Notes: generated by a model not told the origin, from the sequence alone. Counted from the stretch's first letter, positions 1 through 6,139 are shown. The stretch is DNA of 7,815 nt from Clostridiales bacterium (GCA_004552515.1 SFOF01000098.1:1-7815); one strand, 5' to 3'. Program-made: numbers and translations.

Positions 1-22
1 TCTTGCGTTTCTATTCCGCCGG

Positions 23-121
23 GTCGAGATCGCCATTCGTGCGTTCTCGCTATGTCTGTATGGTTATCTGCCTTTGGCAGGTTCACTTCGGGTTTGTGCG
101 TTTCTTTATGGCGATCTCGAC
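23..121. repeat. 14-bp perfect inverted repeat with nested small hairpin
   Basis: GTCGAGATCGCCAT at 23-36 is the exact reverse complement of 108-121. The 71-base interval contains a smaller stem CTGCC-TTT-GGCAG at 68-80. No T-tract follows on either strand, so a simple intrinsic terminator is not supported. It could be the remnant of an inverted duplication or a structured RNA end; the sequence alone does not decide. Confidence 0.6.
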
Positions 122-180
122 GGGTTACCGGGACGCGGGGAACGGGGATACGGGATACGGGGACGGCGGCGCGGCCTTTG

Positions 181-290
181 TGCGCTTTTGTGCAAGCACA
201 TTAGCCTTGAAATGCTTTCCGCGGGGAGTACGCTGGGGCTACGCGCCCCAGACTGCGCCAAAGAGTCTTCGACTCTATGGACTCTCTTCA
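181..290 (+). repeat. Intergenic repeat, copy 1 (without element E)
   Basis: This 110-bp unit recurs at 332-461. The first 60 bases differ from copy 2 at 6 positions and the last 46 bases at one position. Inside it, CTGGGGC (233-239) and GCCCCAG (245-251) form a 7-bp stem with a five-base loop. A second stem AGAGTC-TTC-GACTCT lies at 262-276, and another GACTCT at 280-285 could replace its right arm. Copy 1 has only four bases where copy 2 carries 24. Confidence 0.85.
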
Positions 291-331
291 CGCTGCGGCG
301 GGGCTGTGTCGGCGCAAATTCGCTGCGCTTG

Positions 332-461
332 TGCGTTTTTGCGTAATCACATTGGCCTTGCAATGCTTTCCGCGGGGAGTACGCTGGGGCTAAATGTGGA
401 AGCCGCACTGCGGCCGCCCCAGACTGCGCCAAAGAGTCTTCGACTCTCTGGACTCTCTTCA
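332..461 (+). repeat. Intergenic repeat, copy 2 (with element E in a loop)
   Basis: This is the second copy of the 181-290 repeat, starting 151 bp after the first. The 7-bp stem (384-390 with 416-422) is identical to copy 1, but its loop has grown from 5 to 25 bases and contains element E at 396-413. The AGAGTC/GACTCT stem is kept at 433-447, with an alternative right arm at 451-456. The comparison shows either a clean gain of about 20 bp in copy 2 or a loss in copy 1, confined to the loop. Confidence 0.85.
396..413 (-). repeat. Element E, copy 1
   Basis: Read on the minus strand this is CCGCAGTGCGGCTTCCAC, identical over 18 bases to the copies at 7543-7560 and 7670-7687. Its first 11 bases form the small palindrome CCGC-AGT-GCGG. 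It lies in the loop of the larger GGGGC/GCCCC stem of the surrounding repeat and is absent from the sister repeat at 181-290. Confidence 0.85.
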
Positions 462-541
462 GGGGCTGGCCGAGTGAGAAAGTGCGCTTTACGCGGCGGG
501 GTTGCGTTGGTACGGATTCGCGGCGCCGTCACTCGGGCACA

Positions 542-588
542 CGGGTAGACCCGACCGGCTCTGATAAGTGGAAGCGGCACTGCCGGCC
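542..588 (-). terminator. Structured 3' end of the acetyltransferase transcript
   Basis: On the minus strand, GGCCGGC (588-582) can pair with GCCGGTC (559-553), with one G-U pair and a 22-base loop that contains most of element E. This competes with the small stem inside element E itself (585-575). A further stem CGGG/CCCG (553-550 with 545-542) follows. The segment 546-565 matches 18 of 20 bases of the reverse complement of the window's right end (7796-7815), so it is related to the hairpin there. No U-tract follows, so termination activity is inference from position and structure. Confidence 0.4.
568..585 (-). repeat. Element E, copy 2, directly after the acetyltransferase stop
   Basis: Read on the minus strand this is CGGCAGTGCCGCTTCCAC, beginning three bases after the TAA of the acetyltransferase gene. 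It differs from the other three copies at only two positions. These two positions pair with each other in the small stem (a C-G pair replaced by G-C), so the stem is preserved. The downstream TT is also shared with the copy after the dehydratase gene. Confidence 0.85.
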
Positions 589-1719
589 TTAGAACGTGTC
601 TGCGGTGGAAATATAGAACGGCAGCGGCAGCCAGTTCTTATACCGCGGATCGGGCAGCACGGTCTGCTCCACGCCGAAGAACAGGCGCTGCGCCTCCAGA
701 TGCTCCATATCGATCGGGTTGTCGCCGCCCTCGCGCACCGCCGGCACGCCGTCCTTCACGCGGATGGTCACCGTCTGATTGTCCACGCGGATGCACGCCT
801 CGCCGTCCTCCAGCGCCATATAGCCCGCCTTGAGCAGGAAAAACGCCTCGAGCACATTCTTCCAGTTCAGCACGTTGATCAGCTCGACCGGCTTCACCGA
901 CACGCCCTCGCACAGCCGCGCCAGGAAGCGCACGCGCTCCGTGCAGAAGGGCGGCACGAACAGAGACAGCGACTCGCGCCCGGGATTCTGATCAAACAGC
1001 GCCTTTATGACCAGCGGCAGCAGGCTCTCCTCCTCGAGCGTCAGCTCGCGGCCGTCGCCCATCATGTAGCCCGCCATGCGGCCGTCCACGCGGATCAGGC
1101 GACAGCAGGAATTCCAGCTGTGCATGATCGCCAGGAACTCGCCGCGAGGCCGCTCGCCGTGCAGGGGCTGCGTCTGCGCCAGGCGGCAGGCGTAATCGAC
1201 CTCTTCCGGCCTTTCCTCAGTCAGCTCGCTGAACGTCACGCCCGACGCGTCCACATTTTTGAGCGCATGGCGCACATTGTTGGCGCCGACCGAGCAGCTG
1301 AGCGCCATGCCGGCCTGCTCGAAGCCGAAATAGTTGTAGCGCTGGCGCTGGCCGCCCAGGAAGAGCAGATCGTCGTTCTTCGCCCGGGCGTCGGCGATCA
1401 TCAGCGACATGAGCACCTTCATGTGCCCCTCGCCGCGCGAATAGGGATGCACCGACACAGTGCCCACGCTGCCGTATTGAAGCGTCTTGTCCAGCACATG
1501 CATGGTCAGCGGCCTGCAGGCGACCATGCCGCGGATCTTGCCGTTCTGCTTGGCGAGGAAATGCCACTGCTCGATGCCCTCCACGCCGTCGGCGTAGGTC
1601 TTGGGCAGCAGCTTCTTGAAATCATGCGGGACGTGCGCCTGTGAAAAGACATAGTTGGCAAAGTCGATGATGTCGTCGCGATCGGCCGGGGTGCCCAGCA
1701 CATATTGCGTATCAAGCAT
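589..1719 (-). CDS. Eis-like GNAT N-acetyltransferase with SCP2-type C-terminal domain
   Basis: This 376-residue protein should transfer an acetyl group from acetyl-CoA to an amine in the cytosol; the substrate cannot be read from the sequence. The N-terminal GNAT core shows the motif V-S-V-H-P-Y-S-R-G-E-G-H-M at about 88-100, where R95-G-E-G is the pyrophosphate-binding signature. It is followed by GGQRQRYNYFGFE (122-134), the Arg/Tyr-xx-FGF signature usual in Eis-type enzymes. A central second acetyltransferase-like segment (about 155-280) leads to an SCP2-like domain at about 285-350. Length and order match the two-GNAT-plus-SCP2 layout of the Eis family. The ATG start has AAAAGGAGG eight bases upstream. 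The gene is 15 bp downstream of the LTA-synthase gene and probably cotranscribed with it. Eis relatives acetylate aminoglycosides or protein lysines in some bacteria, but nothing here shows either activity. Confidence 0.88.
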   Translation of the reverse strand: MLDTQYVLGTPADRDDIIDFANYVFSQAHVPHDFKKLLPKTYADGVEGIEQWHFLAKQNGKIRGMVACRPLTMHVLDKTLQYGSVGTVSVHPYSRGEGHMKVLMSLMIADARAKNDDLLFLGGQRQRYNYFGFEQAGMALSCSVGANNVRHALKNVDASGVTFSELTEERPEEVDYACRLAQTQPLHGERPRGEFLAIMHSWNSCCRLIRVDGRMAGYMMGDGRELTLEEESLLPLVIKALFDQNPGRESLSLFVPPFCTERVRFLARLCEGVSVKPVELINVLNWKNVLEAFFLLKAGYMALEDGEACIRVDNQTVTIRVKDGVPAVREGGDNPIDMEHLEAQRLFFGVEQTVLPDPRYKNWLPLPFYISTADTF

Positions 1720-1727
1720 GGAAGGAG

Positions 1728-1736
1728 CCTCCTTTT
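1728..1736 (-). promoter_or_regulatory. Ribosome binding site overlapping the upstream stop codon
   Basis: The minus strand reads TAAAAGGAGG across the end of the LTA-synthase gene (stop at 1737-1735). AGGAGG at 1733-1728 lies eight bases before the acetyltransferase ATG. Ribosomes finishing the first gene would cover the start of the second, which suggests translational coupling. AAGG and CCTT flanking the site (an AAGGAG-G-CTCCTT dyad) could form a weak stem hiding the site when it is not being translated. Confidence 0.75.
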
Positions 1737-3750
1737 ACTGTTTCGCCATGTGGGTTTCGTCCACAGTCAGCGGCTCGGTCTGGCTGACCGAAATGCCCTC
1801 GCTGACCTGCTGCACGGTGATCTGATCGCCCTCCCGCGCGCCGGCCACAGCCAGCAGCTCCGTGGGCGAAACGAACTCGGTATAGCAGGACGCGCCGTTC
1901 AGGCAGACGCTGCTGCTCTTCGTAAAATTCTCGCCGTATACGCTCAATAGCTTCTCGCCGCAGCGCGCGCCGGTGATCCGGATCTCCCGCAGCCCCATCC
2001 TGATGTCGGTGGGCCGATAGGGAAGCTCGCCCTTATAGACCGACTGATCGCCATAGAGCATATCGTACTCCAGCATTTTCAGCGCGTCCTCGTAATTGCT
2101 GCTCTCGCTGAAGTGCTGATGCAGCCGCGTGATCATCCCGTTGTCAAAGCCCGCGATGTCCATCACATAGGCCGACAGCTGCCAGGCGTTGAGATCGCGG
2201 TCGGGCACGTCCACATCGAAATTGCTCCATATGACATACTCGTTTGCGAAGATGCTGCCGGTGTCCAGCATATCATCCGTGATGGCGAAGTTGGGCAGAT
2301 GATCGCCATAGAACACGGCGATCGTCGGCTCGCTGAGCTGAGAGAGCGCCTCGACCAGCTCGCCCACGAACGCGTCGGTTTCCTTAATCTGGCTGACGTA
2401 ATAGGCGAAGGCGTTGCCCGGCACGTCGCCCGGCACGGTGCCCGTGTCGATGGGCGTGGGGTCGGGCAGCTCGTCGTCGGGATAGCTGCCGTGCGGCTGC
2501 ACCGAGACGGCCATGACCACGTCGGGCGTGTCGGTCGACGCAAGCGCCGTGAGGATATAGCCGGTGAGAACATTGTCCTTCGCCCAGCCGGTGGGGTTCA
2601 GCTCAAGCCCGTTCATATACTCCATCGAGGTGAACGTATCGAAGCCCAGATTGGCGTACACCTTGTAGCGGTTATAGAACACGGCGGTGTTGTTGTGGAT
2701 GGCGTGCGCCGAGTAGCCCTCTTCCTTGAGATTATAGCAGATCGACTCGCACGGCCTGTCCAGCAGCACCGTGTGATAGGGATATTCGCCCGCGCCGAAA
2801 TCGCGTATGCTCATGCCGGTGAGGATTTCAAACTCCGTGTTCACCGTGCCGCCGCCGAACACAGGCACAGTGAGCCGCCCGCTGGGATAGTTCTCGCGCA
2901 GATGCGCGAAGATCGGCACGGGATTCTCCTCCAGTTCCAGCCCGTTAAGGTGCGCCGGATCGAAGAACGACTCGAGCTGCACCAGTATGATGTTGGGCCG
3001 GATGCCGGTCTTTTTCCCGCCGCCCGCGCTGATTTCCTCGACGATCTCCTCCACGCTCTTCTCGCCGTAATCGTCGGGCTGAGAAATGCCCTGATCGAGC
3101 AGCGTGCGCGCAAAGCAATAGGCGAAGCCGTTCTCGGCATAGGCGGAGATCAGGTTATCGTAATGCTGCGGCAGTATCCCCGCGCGGGAGAAGAACACCG
3201 TCGTGAGGAACACCATCAGCGCGCACACCGGCATACAGATCGCATGGCTGAAGCGGATGGCATAGCGGTTTGTGCGCAATAGGCCGATCACGATCAGCGC
3301 GATCAGCCCCACAACGCCTATGACGATGAACACCATCGCCGCAATGCTTAAATAGTGATAGGCAATGCTCTTCACCGAGGGGATGAGCGTCAGATCGATG
3401 AACGAGAGCGGCGTGGTTCTAAAGAAGAGCAGTATGAAATCGGCGATGCCCAGCCCGAGCCACACCACCGTCACGACGATCTCCACAAACAGCCGCCGCG
3501 TCGCCAGCAGCGAGAAGGAGTAGGTCATGGCGATGATCAGCACGTTATACAGGAACATATGCGGCGCGGTCACGACGAACGAAAGCGCCTTGACCACAGA
3601 ATGGCGGCAGAGCGATTCCAGCACGAAATCGATGATCACGCCGCGCAGCAGCATGGCCAGGATCGGCCATCGGTTGAGGAATGTGTCGGGCAGCGGGCGC
3701 AGCGGCGTGCGTTCGCGCCGCGTCCCGTCCCTTCGGGGCTGTTTTTTCAT
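1735..3750 (-). CDS. LTA synthase family protein (sulfatase fold) with IPT/TIG-like C-terminal domain
   Basis: This 671-residue membrane enzyme belongs to the LtaS-type phosphoglycerol transferase family, which polymerises or transfers glycerol-phosphate from phosphatidylglycerol outside the cell membrane. A basic N-terminus (about 1-18) precedes about five membrane segments (about 29-47, 52-76, 88-110, 135-158, 168-187). The extracellular sulfatase domain runs from about 250 to 545. Its likely metal ligands and nucleophile are E260 (VQLESFF), T302 (GGGTVNTEFE), H420 (VQPHGSY) and D483-H484 (YGDHLPN), by analogy with S. aureus LtaS. Residues about 583-664 look like an extra beta-sandwich: ITG, then YGENF, VCLNGA and FVSPTELLAV resemble the IPT/TIG pattern. 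The start codon is the first possible one because an in-frame TAA lies three bases further upstream. The gene heads a two-gene unit with the acetyltransferase. True LTA synthase and a glycolipid primase or other phosphoglycerol transferase cannot be told apart here. Confidence 0.9.
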   Translation of the reverse strand: MKKQPRRDGTRRERTPLRPLPDTFLNRWPILAMLLRGVIIDFVLESLCRHSVVKALSFVVTAPHMFLYNVLIIAMTYSFSLLATRRLFVEIVVTVVWLGLGIADFILLFFRTTPLSFIDLTLIPSVKSIAYHYLSIAAMVFIVIGVVGLIALIVIGLLRTNRYAIRFSHAICMPVCALMVFLTTVFFSRAGILPQHYDNLISAYAENGFAYCFARTLLDQGISQPDDYGEKSVEEIVEEISAGGGKKTGIRPNIILVQLESFFDPAHLNGLELEENPVPIFAHLRENYPSGRLTVPVFGGGTVNTEFEILTGMSIRDFGAGEYPYHTVLLDRPCESICYNLKEEGYSAHAIHNNTAVFYNRYKVYANLGFDTFTSMEYMNGLELNPTGWAKDNVLTGYILTALASTDTPDVVMAVSVQPHGSYPDDELPDPTPIDTGTVPGDVPGNAFAYYVSQIKETDAFVGELVEALSQLSEPTIAVFYGDHLPNFAITDDMLDTGSIFANEYVIWSNFDVDVPDRDLNAWQLSAYVMDIAGFDNGMITRLHQHFSESSNYEDALKMLEYDMLYGDQSVYKGELPYRPTDIRMGLREIRITGARCGEKLLSVYGENFTKSSSVCLNGASCYTEFVSPTELLAVAGAREGDQITVQQVSEGISVSQTEPLTVDETHMAKQ

Positions 3751-3762
3751 GGCTTATCGGCT

Positions 3763-3792
3763 GGACGCGCGTCTCCTTTGCGGCGCGCGTCC
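3763..3792 (-). promoter_or_regulatory. Leader hairpin carrying the Shine-Dalgarno sequence in its loop
   Basis: GGACGCGCG and CGCGCGTCC pair perfectly over nine all-but-one G-C pairs (3792-3784 with 3771-3763 on the minus strand), leaving a 12-base loop that contains AAAGGAG. This is the only good Shine-Dalgarno sequence before the LTA-synthase ATG at 3750, but it is 22 bases away and the 3' arm of the stem lies in between. Either translation is controlled by this structure or initiation relies on something else. The inverted repeat is directly visible; the regulatory role is inference. Confidence 0.6.
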
Positions 3793-3834
3793 TCTCCTGT
3801 CAGGAAATTTTCATGGCTGTCCCATGTTCGTCCT

Positions 3835-3862
3835 ATTATACAGACGCATTGTAAAGAATAAA
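3835..3862 (-). promoter_or_regulatory. Candidate promoter for the LTA-synthase unit
   Basis: A perfect TATAAT lies at 3840-3835 on the minus strand, about 85 bases before the ATG. The best -35 candidate is TTTATT (3862-3857) at a 16-base spacing, which matches only three of six consensus bases. The predicted leader of about 78 bases contains a small CATGG/CCATG stem (3812-3826) and the hairpin at 3763-3792. A separate promoter fits the 193-bp gap to the upstream sialidase-like gene. Confidence 0.5.
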
Positions 3863-3943
3863 GGTTTCGCCAAGATGCGGTCTGTGATAATATTGTGGCT
3901 ATTGCCGCATGGGCATGAAAACCGATTCGCTTTAAGCGCGCGA

Positions 3944-5071
3944 TTACTGCGCCTTCTCCCCCGTCGCCCGATTCACCCGCTGGCGCAGACGGCCGCGCGG
4001 GCTGACCAGGCGGCCTTCGAGGACATCCTCCTCCGTGAACACGGCCATGAGGATTTCGCGCGCGCCATAGCGCTCATAATCGTAGATGACGTAAATATCG
4101 CCGTTGTCGGCCTGAACGCCGTCGGGATAGCTGATCTCGTCCCGCGTGTCGAGCACCAGCGCGCCCTTCCACGTTTTGCCGTCATCGTCCGAGAGCATGG
4201 CCACGAGGTTGTTGCGCGCGTTCCACGTCTGCGGACTGGTCTGATAGCTGGGATTGAGGTGATTGACCAAGATAAGCCGCCCGCTCTTCAAGCGCCGCAC
4301 GAAGAAGCGCGCGTTGGGACCGGTGTGGCCGGACGGGCCGATGTTCTCCCACGTCCTGCCGCCGTCGGACGAAAAGGCCTGGCCGATTCCGTATTTCGTG
4401 CGCACGGTCATCCACAGGCGGCCGTCGTTCAGCTCAACAAGGCAGTGCTCGTCGAAGGCACGCTCGGGCATATCCACGCCGCCGCGGCGTTCGAACGTCT
4501 CGCCCGCGTCAAGCGACGCGTACACGTTGGCCAGCTCCTCATCGCGCAGCTCGGGGTGATCCTCAAGCGCCTTCTCGAACGAGCGGCTCCACAGCGCCGC
4601 GGGGAACAGCCACTCCCCCTTCTTCGTGACGATGGGCTTGTTGAGCATCAGGCCGTTCATCAGGCGGCGCGGCGCACCAAAGACGACGTTTTCCGCGTCG
4701 GGATCGTCGCAGATGGCCGCCCACACGCCGTCGCGGTTGTCATATTTCATCCAGGACTGCGTCCAGAACAGCCACAGCCGCCCCTTGGGGTCGATCCACA
4801 GCGCCGGATCGAAGCAGCGCACCTCGGGATCGTCGTGCGCCACGGTGTAAAAGCCGTCGCTCCACGTCTTTCCGTCGTCATCGCTCTTTTCAACGACGAT
4901 GATGTTGCCCGGCTCCTCGGTCTTGCCGCCCGAATACCAGCAGGCATAGAGCCGGCCCTTCGCCGTGCGCTCAATGGCGGGGATGCCCTGCCACTGCCGC
5001 CCGGCGGCCTTCCATTCCGGTCTGTCGGTGTGCGCATACAGCTGCGCGGGAGTCATTGCGCCCTTGTTCAT
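3944..5071 (-). CDS. Sialidase-fold BNR/Asp-box protein, cytosolic
   Basis: This 375-residue protein is a six-bladed-propeller candidate of the sialidase superfamily. Four Asp-boxes are readable: SDDDGKTW (63-70), SLDAGETF (186-193), SSDGGRTW (234-241) and SDDDGKTW (294-301). Other family-like stretches are GIPAIERTAKGRLYACW (29-45), DEHCLVEL (207-214), VRTKYG (223-228), GPNARFF (251-257) and SYPDGVQADNGDIYVIYDYER (314-334). There is no signal peptide, so a cytosolic enzyme acting on an imported oligosaccharide is likely. The position of the classic FRIP arginine reads QGIP, so the first carboxylate-binding Arg of true sialidases appears absent and sialic acid is a doubtful substrate. The ATG has GGAAAGGA about ten bases upstream; a second ATG at residue 6 has a poorer site. 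The gene follows araC by 32 bp, probably in one transcript. Substrate unknown. Confidence 0.83.
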   Translation of the reverse strand: MNKGAMTPAQLYAHTDRPEWKAAGRQWQGIPAIERTAKGRLYACWYSGGKTEEPGNIIVVEKSDDDGKTWSDGFYTVAHDDPEVRCFDPALWIDPKGRLWLFWTQSWMKYDNRDGVWAAICDDPDAENVVFGAPRRLMNGLMLNKPIVTKKGEWLFPAALWSRSFEKALEDHPELRDEELANVYASLDAGETFERRGGVDMPERAFDEHCLVELNDGRLWMTVRTKYGIGQAFSSDGGRTWENIGPSGHTGPNARFFVRRLKSGRLILVNHLNPSYQTSPQTWNARNNLVAMLSDDDGKTWKGALVLDTRDEISYPDGVQADNGDIYVIYDYERYGAREILMAVFTEEDVLEGRLVSPRGRLRQRVNRATGEKAQ

Positions 5072-5103
5072 GCGTCGTCCATCCTTTCCAATATATGTGT
5101 GCT

Positions 5104-6000
5104 TTACAGCTCGCCGAGCGAATAGCCGCTGCGCCGGTACTCGCTGGGGGTGCAGCCGGTGTGCTTGGCGAACATCTTATTGAAGTTCTGCGTGTTGTTG
5201 AAGCCCGAACGCACGGCGATGGTGAGCAGCGTCTCATCGGGCGACTGCTCCATGAGCCGCATGGCCAGATCGACGCGTGCCGAGGTGATATAGTCCCACG
5301 GTGTCACGCCCACGGTCTTTCGAAACACCGTGCAGAAATAGTTGGGACTCATCTGCACGGCGGAGGCGATGTCCCGAAGCGAGATCGACTCGATGAGATG
5401 CTCGCGGATATAATCGATGGCCGCGCGCACCGTCTCCGCGTGCTGGGCGGCGCCGCCCTGCGCGGCGCTTTCGTCCAGATAGTCGGTTTCGCGCAGCAGC
5501 GTGACAAACAGTTCCGTGAGCTTCGAGCGCACCATGAGCGCGTATTCGCTGTCGCGGCGGTCAAATTCCCGCTCCACATCCAGCATGAGCGCGGCAATAT
5601 CGCGCGCGGCCCGCGTATCGGCGGCCAGCCGGTTCTCGAACGCCGCGCTGTGAGAAAACGGCATGGCGAGGAAGCGGGGCGTCAGGGGCGCGCCGTTCTC
5701 CGGCCAGAGGTACGAGGGATCGATATGGATGTTCATCAGCTGAAGCGGCGCGCCGGGATCAATGCGCGTGACGCAGTGGATCTCATTGCAGGCAAAGAGA
5801 AACACGTCGCCGGGCCGGATGGGATAAACCGCGCGCTGCGTCGTATACACGCCGCTGCCGCCCTTGATGAGCGCCGCCTCGAACAGGAAATGCCAGTGTT
5901 CGCGGAAGGGCCGCTCGAACGGCTCGACGCAGCGATTGAACAGGCGCACCTCGAAATGCCTGTGCGCCGTCTCGGGAAGATAGGCGTTTTTCACGTCCAT
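5104..6000 (-). CDS. AraC-family transcriptional regulator with N-terminal cupin domain
   Basis: This 298-residue DNA-binding protein probably senses a sugar-related ligand and controls the sialidase-like gene and the divergent dehydratase gene. The N-terminal cupin-like domain shows H35-W-H37, RPGDVFLF (62-69) and N-E-I-H75, the usual ligand-pocket pattern. The C-terminal pair of helix-turn-helix motifs covers about 206-227 (LRDIASAVQMSPNYFCTVFR) and 257-278 (ETLLTIAVRSGF through the FNKMFAKHTGCTP signature). A longer frame begins at an ATG at 6075, but this start lies about ten bases from the predicted transcription start and has no ribosome binding site. The ATG at 6000 has GAGGTG six bases upstream and is chosen. 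Acting as an activator of the divergent gene and controlling its own gene is inferred from repeats in the shared upstream region. Confidence 0.93.
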   Translation of the reverse strand: MDVKNAYLPETAHRHFEVRLFNRCVEPFERPFREHWHFLFEAALIKGGSGVYTTQRAVYPIRPGDVFLFACNEIHCVTRIDPGAPLQLMNIHIDPSYLWPENGAPLTPRFLAMPFSHSAAFENRLAADTRAARDIAALMLDVEREFDRRDSEYALMVRSKLTELFVTLLRETDYLDESAAQGGAAQHAETVRAAIDYIREHLIESISLRDIASAVQMSPNYFCTVFRKTVGVTPWDYITSARVDLAMRLMEQSPDETLLTIAVRSGFNNTQNFNKMFAKHTGCTPSEYRRSGYSLGEL

Positions 6001-6006
6001 GGCCGT

Positions 6007-6012
6007 CACCTC
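6007..6012 (-). promoter_or_regulatory. Ribosome binding site that fixes the araC start
   Basis: GAGGTG on the minus strand lies six bases before the ATG at 6000. It supports this start over the upstream in-frame ATG at 6075. The first of the three CG(T/C)AATAT repeats begins at 6011 and overlaps it by two bases. Confidence 0.75.
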
Positions 6013-6050
6013 GCAATATTTCGTAATATAGTTTGCAGATTCCGTAATAT
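6011..6050. promoter_or_regulatory. Candidate AraC-type operator: three phased direct repeats
   Basis: TCGCAATAT (6011-6019), TCGTAATAT (6021-6029) and CCGTAATAT (6042-6050) are direct repeats with start-to-start distances of 10 and 21 bp, about one and two helical turns. A weaker fourth copy, GCAGATTC, lies at 6035-6042. Direct half-sites 21 bp apart are typical of AraC-family dimers. The last copy is centred about 46 bp before the predicted dehydratase transcription start, where an activator would replace a missing -35. The same repeats lie in the predicted leader of the regulator gene. The repeats are seen; binding is inference. Confidence 0.6.
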
Positions 6051-6079
6051 CGTTATCGCGCGGAGAGGCTTCCATCCGC

Positions 6080-6085
6080 TATAAT
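6080..6085 (+). promoter_or_regulatory. Candidate -10 box of the dehydratase promoter
   Basis: A perfect TATAAT lies on the plus strand about 90 bases before the dehydratase ATG. At 16-18 bases upstream only GC-rich sequence (around CGCGCG) is found, so there is no recognisable -35. This would fit an activator-dependent promoter served by the repeats at 6011-6050. Alternative weak -10 boxes (TATCAT at 6091) have no better -35. Confidence 0.45.
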
Positions 6086-6091
6086 ACAGTT

Positions 6092-6120
6092 ATCATAAAT
6101 CACAGGCTCCGCTTTGTCAA
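6092..6120 (-). promoter_or_regulatory. Sigma-70 promoter of the araC-sialidase unit
   Basis: On the minus strand, consensus TTGACA (6120-6115) is separated by exactly 17 bases from TATGAT (6097-6092). The predicted transcription start is near 6085, giving a leader of about 85 bases before the ATG at 6000. The promoter shares the same DNA stretch as the opposing TATAAT box at 6080-6085, so the two polymerase footprints would overlap. Confidence 0.82.
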
Positions 6121-6139
6121 GCGCGAAACGCTTCGGCGC
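6121..6139 (+). other. Small bulged hairpin in the dehydratase leader
   Basis: GCGC-GAA pairs with TTC-G-GCGC around an ACGC loop, with one bulged G at 6135. It lies 20 bases before the ribosome binding site GAAGGAG (6159-6165) and does not sequester it. Function, if any, is unknown. Confidence 0.35.

Larger units (their letters stand above)
1..588. other. Non-coding, repeat-rich left flank
   Basis: No convincing gene is visible here. The open frames crossing the region translate into low-complexity Arg/Gly/Ser-rich text, the longest runs straight through two copies of the same DNA repeat, and none has a ribosome binding site or a recognisable domain. What it does hold is a long-spaced inverted repeat (23-121), a short run of decayed GGGGATAC/GGGATAC units (about 137-169), the two-copy repeat at 181-290 and 332-461, an 8-bp inverted repeat CCGAGTGA/TCACTCGG (470-477 and 529-536), and two copies of element E. 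The end of an unseen gene to the left cannot be excluded for the first bases. Confidence 0.7.

Noticed and set aside
181..461. Possible CRISPR-like array
   Set aside because: Only two units of more than 100 bp, with no short uniform repeats or spacers.
3..548. A 181-codon open frame over the left flank
   Set aside because: It translates both copies of a DNA repeat into Arg/Ser/Gly-rich text, has no ribosome binding site and no domain; better explained as GC-rich non-coding repeats.
568..1644. Long plus-strand open frame over the acetyltransferase
   Set aside because: Its Ala/Arg/His/Leu-rich product lacks any motif, while the minus strand encodes a recognisable GNAT protein with a good ribosome binding site.
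2113..3282. Plus-strand open frame opposite the LTA-synthase gene
   Set aside because: Antisense shadow of a clearly identified gene; composition His/Arg/Val-rich with no domain.
3800..3814. Four-codon leader frame (MKIS) before the LTA-synthase gene on the minus strand
   Set aside because: Too short, with no ribosome binding site and no attenuation-type codon run.
3527..5125. 532-codon plus-strand open frame across the LTA-synthase start and sialidase-like gene
   Set aside because: It crosses an intergenic promoter region and two real genes in antisense and shows no motif.
6001..6075. Upstream ATG extending AraC by 25 residues
   Set aside because: It lies about ten bases after the predicted transcription start, has no Shine-Dalgarno sequence, and the extension would be encoded by the operator-like repeats; ATG at 6000 has GAGGTG at good spacing.
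6123..6135. CcpA cre-like sequence (GAAACGCTTC) in the dehydratase leader
   Set aside because: One base is missing from the consensus spacing and the outer T and A are absent; it is better described as part of a small hairpin.
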